Below, one piece after another: positions 1 to 7,765 of a stretch of 64,000 bases of DNA (its first letter is position 1; the number at the start of each line of letters is the position of its first letter). The notes under the pieces were generated by a model. The model saw nothing but the letters and a program-made list of their open reading frames with translations. It was not told the origin of the DNA and did not search any database. The stretch spans positions 2,489,826 through 2,553,825 of the forward strand of contig CP138355.1 in the NCBI GenBank assembly GCA_033584155.1, written 5' to 3'. Both the position numbers and the translations under genes were made by a program. This stretch comes from Candidatus Electrothrix scaldis (GTDB taxonomy: Bacteria > Desulfobacterota > Desulfobulbia > Desulfobulbales > Desulfobulbaceae).

Positions 1-319
1 CCAGCCCCTGACGCCGAGCCGTGATAACCTCGGCGAGATATTTCCACGGACAGGCGTTGCGCTTCCTACACGTATCAATCACGCTCGCAAGTATGGCGAA
101 CACATGACTACCTTGACCATTACGGGTACCGTGGCTTAATTTGCGCGCAATAACCCAATGACGTAACGCTTGCTCCGCCTCATTATTGGTCAGGGGCCAC
201 GTCGGATTCGACAACACATGAAAAATCGTGTCCCAGTCGTTGAGAAATTCTCTGGCCAGCTCGCGTGTTTTTTTATGCGTTGAATCCCGATATTTCATGC
301 AGCATTGCTTAAATTCGGC
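1..319 (-). pseudogene. IS66-family transposase (TnpC), C-terminal fragment
   Basis: The minus strand encodes a typical IS66 TnpC C-terminal stretch, with the motif LTNNEAEQALRHWVIARKLS followed by SHGTRNGQGSH and PWKYLAEVITARRQG. The 3' end runs off the window. The reading frame is cut at its 5' side at about position 319 by the terminal inverted repeat of the neighbouring IS, so the catalytic N-terminal part is missing here. The remnant cannot encode an active transposase. The family call is secure; whether the rest of the element survives outside the window is unknown. Confidence 0.8.
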
Positions 320-2178
320 GGCATGCTTCATATACCCCCCAAAGTAGTTGACACTTTTTTTGAATACAGCATGGCGAAGGCGTACCAATGCATTACACCG
401 CTGGAGCTTTCGCAGAGTGGGCTAACGGTTTCTTAGCTGAAAATCAGAAACCGTTGAGGTGTAATTTCAGGCCGCAGCCGAAAAAAAATGAGGATCTTTC
501 TCCTCAAGCAAATCAAACAGCAGCTCCGTCCAGTCCTTATCCTGTTTTTTGCCTGTCAGAATCTCCATCGGGGTTTTATTAGCGCGTTTTCCTGCACGGT
601 ACCGTCTGTTATTATGATAAAAAGCGATCAAGTTGAGCATATTCTGATTGACCTGTCCCCGTGAAGTGTTCAGGTACGGACGAATAATGGAGTTGATACA
701 CTCCACCATAGCCGAACTCTGCACAATCGCATCCAACTCGCTGTATACACGCTCTTTGATAATCTCGAATTTTTCCTGAAGATACCCTTCGGCAAATTCA
801 AGGCACCTTTGCTCTCTGTCCGCGCATTTTTTACGGCGGTCCGTCTTTTTGGATTTGATTACAGCCTTATGATGTTGCCATGCTAAACAGAGCGATGACA
901 GGGCGTTCTGGTCAATCGCCAGCTTATCAAGCCCTTCTCGTATCTCGCGGGCGACATCGAAATAATTGAGCAGGGTCGGCATGATGCGCCTTATTTTGTT
1001 AACGGCATCGTTAATTTTTTCGTGACCAAGGGATGTTATCATCTCAAAAGCCGCCTGAATATTCTCCTCTGCCTGCTGACGATTTCTTAACTCCCCGTTA
1101 TGGTGAAAAGGCTTCATCTCATTAAGAATACAGCCATAGAGATAGGAGAAACTGTCATAAAGCTCCATAGCCTTTTCTGCCTTGTCACACGCTTGTTCAT
1201 ACTTCCCGGTTCGCTTGCTGACAACGTCTTCCGATTTCGCAGAAAGGATTTTTTCTTTACGATCATATTCATAAGCGATTGCTTTGTAAGCTGATTCTTC
1301 AAGACGCTCTAAACGCCCTCCGAGTCGATAGGCAACAGCATGAAATGTATCCGGCTGCCTCATGGCACCTGTAAAAAGATTCTCGTGGGCTGAACAGAGT
1401 CCGGAACCTTCGTCGGTAACATAATAAATTGCTTCAAATCCGTTTTTTTTAAGACATAGCCAATGCCTGCTCCATTCTTCGGCACGCCGTTTATCGACCA
1501 GTTCGATTTTTAAAATTGCGGAACTGATTGGATCGACAGTGATTAAGATAGGGATGTTGCCGGAAAAAATCTCATCGCTCAAAAAGACAAGCCGTACATT
1601 GTCTTCAGTCATGAGTCCAGACGGAACAAGTGAGCCGATATGATTTAAATACTCACTTACAGTGCCTTGTCCGGAAAAACGTTGATTGAGACGCTTCATT
1701 ATTGTTGAGATGGGGCCTACGCCGCATTTCCCCTCAAGTCGTAACAAAAGCATTACTTCAACAGCGTTTTTTTTGTTCTCACTTTTGATATCAGCTGGTT
1801 GCGAAGATTCACCAAACGTGAGTTCGACAATCTCCTCGAAAGTCGCCAGGGTGTCATAAATAAACGTTCTGGAAATATTGTGATATCTGGCCAGCGCGGA
1901 TATTGCACCCCAATTGCCTAATATTTGAGCGCAAAGTGCCTCGTAAGCAATTTGAAGGCGATCAAAAGTCGTTAAATCAGGGCGGCGAAGAAATTTGTTG
2001 CCGAAAATATTGTTCGTGTGATCAAGTGCGGGCACTGCTGGTGTAAGAGGAAACATAAAGCGATCTTGGTTTTAATTAGGCTGAAGATTATCTGCCGTCA
2101 TATAGCTAAACCAAGCAGGTTGTCGCAACGTTATGAGTAACTTTCTGGAAAAGTGTCAACCGGGATATGAAGCATGCC
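320..2178. mobile_element. Insertion sequence, 1.86 kb, unassigned family
   Basis: The terminal inverted repeats begin GGCATGCTTCATAT and are followed, after a short divergent spacer, by GTTGACACTTTT. The left copy is at about 320-358 and the right copy, reverse-complemented, at about 2147-2178. The element holds one minus-strand transposase gene. A solo copy of its right end (about 110 bp) recurs at 36548-36656 and stops at exactly the same base, which fixes the boundary. No target-site duplication is visible. The left end interrupts an IS66 gene and the right end interrupts a small coding fragment. Confidence 0.75.
467..2056 (-). CDS. Transposase of the 1.86-kb IS
   Basis: A 529-residue protein fills the element between its inverted repeats. 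An N-terminal helix-turn-helix-like part (AISALARYHNISRTFIYDTL, residues about 50-70) precedes a DDE-like core. Acidic candidates are in FLSDEIFSG and YVTDEGSGLC, and a late glutamate is in SSAMVECINSIIRPYLNTS, a motif like that seen around the third catalytic acid in several DDE families. I could not assign an IS family. The frame is intact, so it may be active. The gene starts 122 bp inside the right end of the element. Confidence 0.7.
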   Translation of the reverse strand: MFPLTPAVPALDHTNNIFGNKFLRRPDLTTFDRLQIAYEALCAQILGNWGAISALARYHNISRTFIYDTLATFEEIVELTFGESSQPADIKSENKKNAVEVMLLLRLEGKCGVGPISTIMKRLNQRFSGQGTVSEYLNHIGSLVPSGLMTEDNVRLVFLSDEIFSGNIPILITVDPISSAILKIELVDKRRAEEWSRHWLCLKKNGFEAIYYVTDEGSGLCSAHENLFTGAMRQPDTFHAVAYRLGGRLERLEESAYKAIAYEYDRKEKILSAKSEDVVSKRTGKYEQACDKAEKAMELYDSFSYLYGCILNEMKPFHHNGELRNRQQAEENIQAAFEMITSLGHEKINDAVNKIRRIMPTLLNYFDVAREIREGLDKLAIDQNALSSLCLAWQHHKAVIKSKKTDRRKKCADREQRCLEFAEGYLQEKFEIIKERVYSELDAIVQSSAMVECINSIIRPYLNTSRGQVNQNMLNLIAFYHNNRRYRAGKRANKTPMEILTGKKQDKDWTELLFDLLEEKDPHFFSAAA

Positions 2179-2319
2179 TAAAGCAGGTAGCAATTGAACT
2201 GAAAGACGGGCTGAAAAGGCAGCTATCCATTGAGTTGGCAGTCCTTTGAGTTCTTTTTCTATATCTTCTTTTTCCATATAATACTCTTGATAGTCTGGCA
2301 AAAAGTCGAAAAATGCCAA
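2179..2319 (-). pseudogene. N-terminal fragment of an unknown gene cut by the IS
   Basis: An ATG at 2319 opens a frame beginning MAFFDFLPDYQEYYMEKEDI and continuing through a WIAAFSARLSV-like helical stretch. At 2178 the frame runs into the terminal repeat of the IS and reads on into it until a stop at 2131. The first 47 codons are rich in acidic and aromatic residues like a real protein start. The remainder of the gene is not found in the window. Function unknown; the fragment could also be non-coding. Confidence 0.35.
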
Positions 2320-2509
2320 GTCTATAACGGTAACTCAGTGAGTTGCGAAACGATCTTGCCCAAATTTGGACTTTTTGTGAATCCATCACTCTTAGAGTAA
2401 TGATAAAATAAGATCACACCACCCCGTAATCCCACCACAGAATCAGCTCATCATCATCAACCTTGCCCCAACACCCGCCCGCTGCCGATAAGTATATTCT
2501 TTCTTTCTG

Positions 2510-2747
2510 CAATACCTTCGCCATTCTGAATGGCGAACTTTCAGCAGAGGTTACAGTGTTTCAACGAGTTAATAATTGGCCTGTACATTAAAACACGGTC
2601 CGGCATTTGGCGGACAGAGTTTTAATTATTTGCATCTATACTCAGTGAGTTACAGTGACAAAGTACAAACATGTATTACAGGCCAATTAGCAAGCAAGTT
2701 GTGGGAAGAACTACTGTGAATTTGATCGATGAATGGCGAAGGTATTG
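2510..2747. mobile_element. MITE-like element, 238 bp, no coding capacity
   Basis: Perfect terminal inverted repeats CAATACCTTCGCCATT bound a 238-bp block without an open frame. The block is absent from the twin segment at 37.8-38.3 kb, and TTTCTG occurs on both sides, consistent with a target-site duplication of about 6 bp. Internally there is a second inverted pair (AATTGGCCTGTAC versus TACAGGCCAATTA) and the palindrome ACTCAGTGAGT. No transposase with these ends is in the window, so it must be moved by an element elsewhere. Confidence 0.75.
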
Positions 2748-2799
2748 TTTCTGGAGATATATTTTTTATACCTCCAGGTATATTTCTTCTATCTTCTCA

Positions 2800-4449
2800 C
2801 CTGAATCCGTGACGCTATAAGTCACACTTTCCCTTCTGAGGGGCCAAAGCTTTTTTTGCCGGGACGGAGGAGCAAAATAACCACGCAGTAGCTAACTTCA
2901 GTGGATTTCCGCCGTTAGTTCTTTGAAAAAACGATAAATGTTCAGAAAAGAGACGCACCTCTCTTGTTGTGTGCAAGTGAACTGTCTCCCGGCTTGCCGT
3001 CAGAACACGCCTGACAGCCTGTTATACAGTCCGACATAGGACGGATATACGGGACAATGGCAGCTGAAGCGCAATTTGATCCGGTTTCCGGTTTTAATCA
3101 TACGGGCAGCAACATAAATCAGCTCCTGCAGAACCGTTTTTATACGCCGTCTTTTTTGCAGGGTGCCGAATCGGTGCATTTTTACCAAGCAGGCCAAACT
3201 GTCCGATTACCTTAAGGATATTATATGAAAAGACTCCGAGTGTCATAACCAGCGCATTAGTCGCGAATTTACCGCTCGGAAGTCGCTCAAGGTCAAGATT
3301 TGTTTTGAATTCACTGTGAAATTGCTCGCTTAACCCGTGATTTTCGTACAGCGCAATGATTTTCTCCGGAGAAAAATTCAGGTCTGTCCACCACCCTTCA
3401 ATTTTGATATCCGGCTCAAGCAGGAACTGACCGTGTTTGTCAATTGTACGTTCGGTAACACGGATAACCCGGGTAAAATAACGATGTCTTCCCTTATAGT
3501 CCCGACGTTTTCGGGTCTTCAACAAAGCGACTCTTTTACCCTTGCGGGGCTCAGTCACTACGCCTTCTTTGAAAGCCCGCTGACAAAGAGGCTTGGTATC
3601 CTCCCTTCGAGGGTTCCACTTGATAATGGAAGACACATTGGCCCGGTAACGCAGATCAGCAAGATTATCAACAGCATCATGAGCTGAATCAAGACGAACT
3701 AGCAGCTTTTTCCCGGTCAGGATACGTGCCTGCTCAATCACACGCTTCAAAAACGGGAGAAAATTTTCCTGACTATGTTGCGTGCCGGGTCGAAGCTCTG
3801 TTTCAAGGCACCAGCCTTCCATGCCGAGATAAGCGGCAATAGGTGAGTAGCCGTCACACCCTTTATATGTGCGTCCAACATGCTCTTTTTTGTCCCGGAA
3901 TTATCCATGGGAAACACATCTATATCAAGGGGAATGTGACCTGTTCCAAGAGGAGTGACTGGCACTTCGACATTTTTGAGGAATTTTATTGAACATTTTT
4001 GAGCCACACCGCGTAACATATCGGCATTCTGATCAAAGCGCTGCCGAAGAGTTTCAGCAGATGGAACCTGCTTGATGCCGAGTGCTTCCTGAAAATAGCT
4101 GTCTTCCCGCATGGGTGTCACGGCCTCGTAATCACTTTTGCCGGTGCAGAGCAGGCCGAGGTAACTGCGAAGAAGCTCAGTATCGGGAATCAGCTTATTG
4201 TCATTTTCCGATATACGCCTGACTATTCCTGAAAGGTTACTGTAACGGTTGATGCACAATCCGACCAATGCAAGGCCGGAGCAATCAGTGTATATTTCGT
4301 CAGAGGACTGTTCAAGAATAAAACGTTTCATTTTTTACCTGCTGGGTTAGATTTTCAGACAGGTGTTTATTATACATTTTATTCTGAAAAATTAATATAT
4401 TAATTATAAATAGAATGCTTTTTTATTGCATTAGCGTCACGGATTCAGG
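2800..4449. mobile_element. IS1380-family element, defective
   Basis: Inverted repeats CCTGAATCCGTGACGCTA (left, from 2800) and its reverse complement (right, ending 4449) bound a 1650-bp element. TTCTCA is present at both 2794-2799 and 4450-4455, while the twin segment at 38.2 kb has this site uninterrupted. The enclosed minus-strand transposase has two frameshifts, so this copy is non-autonomous. Confidence 0.85.
3000..4331 (-). pseudogene. IS1380-family transposase, two frameshifts
   Basis: The reading starts at 4331 (MKRFILEQSSDEIYTDCSGL). Frame 1 runs to about 3865 and ends after the DVFPMDNSGTKKS region. A single-base change near AAGGGTGTGACGG moves the homology to a second frame (GYSPIAAYLGMEGWCLETEL, then LRPGTQHSQENF, LVRLDSAHD). 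A second change in the A run near 3180 moves it to a third frame whose C-terminus (IKTVLQELIYVAARMIKTG) ends at 3000. All three segments carry IS1380 transposase motifs in order. Two shifts make a functional protein very unlikely; assembly error in the homopolymer could explain only one of them. Confidence 0.8.
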
Positions 4450-4480
4450 TTCTCATCTAAAAAATAGATAAGGAAATAGT

Positions 4481-5919
4481 CAGCAATTATAAATTTGACA
4501 ACGTACTATTTTATTTAACGAATATGTGTTATTGAAAGGCATGATCAATATCACACGAGTCCTCTGCTTATGCCTTCAGCTACCAACGAATTAACATTCG
4601 ATACGTTTGTCAATCAGATCCATAGCATATTTGATGAACTCCCGGATTACCGGAAATTCAGCCCAAACCTCACATATTCAATGAAGGATGCGGCGTTAGG
4701 TGCGTTTTCCATGTTTTTCAACCAATCCCCATCATTCTTATCTCATCAGCGGGCAATGCAGCAGGCTCACGGGCATAATAATGCTCAAAGTTTGTTCGGA
4801 ATAACACAAATCATGTCGGACAATCAGACCCGCAATCTTCTTGACACCCTTACTTCTGATAATTTTTATCCAATTTTTTCAGAAACTTTTGATCGGCTTG
4901 AAAGTGCTGGACACTTGGATCGTTATAGAGTGCTGGATGATTATTTGTTGGTTCCGATAGATGGTACAGAATTTTTTCGTTCCTCCAAAATACATTGTGA
5001 AAACTGTTCCGTTACTCGTAACTCCAACGGAACGGTAAGTTATTCCCATAAGGTTCTTACCCCGGTGGTAGCTGCACCGGACAACAACAAGGTCATCGCT
5101 CTGGAACCAGAATTCGTCACCCCTCAGGATGGTTCTGCAAAACAGGATTGCGAGTTGAATGCTGCTAAACGCTGGATTGAACGGAATTCCTCTTTATCCG
5201 CTCGAAAAGTTATCATCCTGGGAGACGATTTGTTTTCCAGAGGGCCGTTTTGCAACTTATTATTAGCACACGATTTTCGCTTTATCCTGATTTGCAAACC
5301 CTCCTCACATACGACCCTTTACCAATATGTTGCCGAACTTGAAAAGAAAGATGGTATTACAGTAATTTCTCAAAGAAAATGGAACGGAAAATTTCACGAG
5401 CTTCATACTTATCGTTATGCTAATAACTTACCCCTAAAGCGGGGGGATGACGCTCCTTTTGTCAATTGGGTTGAGTTGACCGTCATCAACACCAAAACAC
5501 AAGAGGTTCTGTACAAGAATTCTTTTATCACTGATTTTAAAATAGACAGAACCAATGTTCAATCTATAGTACAAGCCGGAAGAACTCGATGGAAAGTGGA
5601 AAATGAAAACAATAATGTCCTCAAAACAAAAGGCTATCATTTAGATCACAATTTCGGACATGGTGATAAATTTCTCTCGAACACCTTGCTGACTCTCAAC
5701 TTGGTCGCATTTCTGGCCCATACTTTCCTGGAATTTGTTGATAAAAAATACAAAGCCGTCAGATCGGTCTTGTCTGTCCGGAAAACATTTTTTAATGACC
5801 TGAAAGCATTAACCAAATATTTATTTTTCAGTAATTGGTCTCAGCTGATAAGTTTTATGTTTGAACAGCTTGAGATTAAAAGGCTATCGACTTGATAATA
5901 ATAAAATTTAAAATTACTG
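4481..5919. mobile_element. IS4-like element, apparently intact
   Basis: Ends CAGCAATTATAAATTT (4481) and, on the other strand, CAGTAATTTTAAATTT (5919) form imperfect terminal inverted repeats. The 10-bp sequence AGGAAATAGT occurs directly on both sides (4471-4480 and 5920-5929) and once in the uninterrupted twin segment, giving a clear target-site duplication. A 10-bp duplication fits the IS4 superfamily. The single gene inside is complete. Confidence 0.85.
4570..5895 (+). CDS. IS4-superfamily DDE transposase
   Basis: A 441-residue transposase occupies nearly the whole element. Candidate catalytic acids are in VPIDGTEFF (about residue 139), ILGDDLFS (about 220), and the late WKVENENNNVLKTKGYHLDH block (about 340), the arrangement of the DDE_Tnp_1 fold. 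The frame is uninterrupted and the flanking target duplication is still perfect, so insertion looks recent and the enzyme may work. Family placement within the superfamily is uncertain. Confidence 0.8.
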   Translation: MPSATNELTFDTFVNQIHSIFDELPDYRKFSPNLTYSMKDAALGAFSMFFNQSPSFLSHQRAMQQAHGHNNAQSLFGITQIMSDNQTRNLLDTLTSDNFYPIFSETFDRLESAGHLDRYRVLDDYLLVPIDGTEFFRSSKIHCENCSVTRNSNGTVSYSHKVLTPVVAAPDNNKVIALEPEFVTPQDGSAKQDCELNAAKRWIERNSSLSARKVIILGDDLFSRGPFCNLLLAHDFRFILICKPSSHTTLYQYVAELEKKDGITVISQRKWNGKFHELHTYRYANNLPLKRGDDAPFVNWVELTVINTKTQEVLYKNSFITDFKIDRTNVQSIVQAGRTRWKVENENNNVLKTKGYHLDHNFGHGDKFLSNTLLTLNLVAFLAHTFLEFVDKKYKAVRSVLSVRKTFFNDLKALTKYLFFSNWSQLISFMFEQLEIKRLST

Positions 5920-6206
5920 AGGAAATAGTCCGAATATATCTGCTTGTATATTTTTTCTTTGAAAAGATAGATCAAAAGTCCCACAGTATACCAGACCGGG
6001 CTGATATATCCCACTTTTCCAGTGCAAACAAGCTATCGTAAAACCTCCCTTCACTCAACCATAATTCCCCCCTCCATGCTTGCAATTTCCTGATAAGTGC
6101 TCTAATAATTTACTTTCAAGGAGCAATTATTTCCCCCTGGAAAAACATCTCCCCAGAACAGCAAACCGGCATTATTACCCTGCGCACCACGCGACAACAC
6201 ACAGGA

Positions 6207-7700
6207 ATGGTTAACATCAAGACATTACAGGATATCAGCATCCTCTCGGAAAGCGTTGAGCTTGAATGCAAACTGGCTGCTGGCCGCGACGGCAAAGGAC
6301 AGCTACCCAAAGATTTCTGGCCCACCTACAGCAGTTTTGCCAATACCCGAGGTGGGGTCATCCTGCTGGGGGTAAAGGAGAAAAAAAGGAGGTTCTCATT
6401 GCACGGGGTTGCAGAACCGCAACGGCTGGTTACCAGCCTGTTCAATCACCTCAATAATCCGCAAAAGGTCAGCGTTAATCTACTGACAGATGAGGATGTT
6501 CAGGTCATCACCATTGAAGAACGCCAATTGGTTCTGATTCAGGTTCCAGCAGCCTCACGCCAGAACAAACCGGTCTTTCTCAACGGTAATCCTTTGCAAG
6601 GAAACACCTTCCGCCGCCTCCATGAAGGGGATCGCCCCTGTGACGATGCCACTGTCAAAAGAATGTTGGCAGAACAAGTGGAAGACAGTCGGGACAGAAA
6701 AATACTGTCCGGCTTTGACCTGCATGACATAGATATTGAGAGCCTGCACAGGTATCGTCAAATGCTCTCCTCTCTTCGCCCGGACCATCCCTGGAATGCC
6801 CTGCCTGACCAGGAGTTTCTCCGCGTCCAGGGTGGGTTTCGTCAGGACCGGCAATCAGGAGAAAAAGGGCTGACCTTGGCTGGTCTGCTCATGTTCGGGC
6901 AATGGCCCTCCATTCAGGAGGCTGTTCCTGATTATTTTATCGACTATCAGGAACAAGGGGAGGACAAAGGTTCGCATACCCGCTGGCTCGACAGAGTCAT
7001 CCCGGACGGCACTTGGTCCGGTAATATTTTTGATTTTTTCCTGAGGATATCCCGCAAGCTGACAGCGGACCTTAAAGTACCCTTTCTCCTCAAAGGTCAT
7101 GTTCGTCAGGACGACACCCTGCTCCATCGGGCCTTACGGGAGGCCTTGGTCAACACCTTGGTCCATGCAGATTACAGCGACCGGGCATCTATTCTCATCA
7201 AGAAAGACCCTGAAGGCTTTCTCTTCCGCAATCCCGGCCTGATGCGGGTGCCAACAGAGCAGGCCCTGCGAGGCGGAGAAAGCGATTGCCGCAACCAAAC
7301 CCTCCATCAACTTTTTCTCATGATCAATCTCGGAGAACGGGCTGGTTCCGGTCTACCAAAAATTCGCCAAGGATGGGAAAGTAACGGTGGAACCCTTTGT
7401 CTTTTCGATACATTCACCCCCTACGACCAAACCAGACTGGAAATGCTCTGGCGTAAAAGTGAAGAGGAAAAAGGCAAAACGCCGGGGAAACGCTGGGAAA
7501 ACGCCGGGGAAACGCTGGGAAAAACAGCCGAAGAGATCCTCCAGTTTCTCACAGCAACACCTACCATGACCATTCCAGAGTTGGCAGCCCTTTTGAACCG
7601 CTCAGAAAGCGCTATTGAACGAGCCATCCGCAAATTACGTCAGGCGGAAAAACTGAAAAGGATTGGCCCTGCCAAAGGAGGCTTTTGGCAAGTTCCTTAA
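6207..7700 (+). CDS. AlbA_2/Schlafen-type protein with HATPase domain and winged helix
   Basis: This 497-residue protein belongs to the bacterial AlbA_2-ATPase group often annotated as transcriptional regulators. Residues about 12-130 form the AlbA_2 domain (VELECKLAAGRDG, SSFANTRGGVILLGV). About 300-390 carry the GHKL-like ATPase part (LHRALREALVNTLVHADYS, then FRNPGLMRV and NLGERAGSGLPKIRQGW). About 440-495 form a winged helix (MTIPELAALLNRSESAIERAIRKLRQAEKL). The start at 6207 has a weak CAGGA site; the frame is open upstream without another ATG. Its first ~33 codons and leader are duplicated inverted at 37.8-38.2 kb. A 22-bp tandem repeat sits in the linker before the winged helix. Likely a DNA-binding regulator; target unknown. 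Confidence 0.8.
   Translation: MVNIKTLQDISILSESVELECKLAAGRDGKGQLPKDFWPTYSSFANTRGGVILLGVKEKKRRFSLHGVAEPQRLVTSLFNHLNNPQKVSVNLLTDEDVQVITIEERQLVLIQVPAASRQNKPVFLNGNPLQGNTFRRLHEGDRPCDDATVKRMLAEQVEDSRDRKILSGFDLHDIDIESLHRYRQMLSSLRPDHPWNALPDQEFLRVQGGFRQDRQSGEKGLTLAGLLMFGQWPSIQEAVPDYFIDYQEQGEDKGSHTRWLDRVIPDGTWSGNIFDFFLRISRKLTADLKVPFLLKGHVRQDDTLLHRALREALVNTLVHADYSDRASILIKKDPEGFLFRNPGLMRVPTEQALRGGESDCRNQTLHQLFLMINLGERAGSGLPKIRQGWESNGGTLCLFDTFTPYDQTRLEMLWRKSEEEKGKTPGKRWENAGETLGKTAEEILQFLTATPTMTIPELAALLNRSESAIERAIRKLRQAEKLKRIGPAKGGFWQVP
7476..7519 (+). repeat. Two perfect 22-bp tandem repeats inside the AlbA/ATPase gene
   Basis: The unit starts AAAACGCCGGGGAAACGC and occurs twice without a mismatch at 7476-7497 and 7498-7519. 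Because 22 is not a multiple of three, the two copies are read in different frames (KTPGKRW, then NAGETLGK). Gain or loss of one copy would shift the reading frame and remove the winged helix. This makes it a possible slippage switch, though that is inference. Confidence 0.85.
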
Positions 7701-7765
7701 CTTCAGCTCTACATAGCTCAGCGATCCATATCAATTTTTTCCCAATCTTCAACCACAGAAAAACT

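Larger units (their letters stand above)
2445..6303 (+). repeat. Duplicated ~0.5-kb segment, this copy split by three insertions
   Basis: Four pieces (about 2445-2509, 2748-2799, 4450-4480 and 5930-6303) join in order to give a sequence matching the reverse complement of 37796-38306. The three intervening blocks are a MITE-like element, an IS1380 element and an IS4-like element, each flanked by short direct duplications of the segment sequence. The last piece includes the upstream region and first ~33 codons of the AlbA/ATPase gene at 6207. Piece sequences differ from the twin by scattered substitutions, so the duplication is not brand new. Confidence 0.85.

Noticed and set aside
2131-2389. 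Two overlapping minus-strand frames at the right border of the first IS
   Set aside because: Only one (start 2319) reads like protein, and it is cut by the IS. The other is kept out as a shadow.
6035-6206. Possible longer start for the AlbA/ATPase gene, since the frame stays open upstream and is similar in the twin segment
   Set aside because: There is no ATG or GTG with a ribosome site in that stretch. The similarity to the twin is explained by duplication, not coding constraint.
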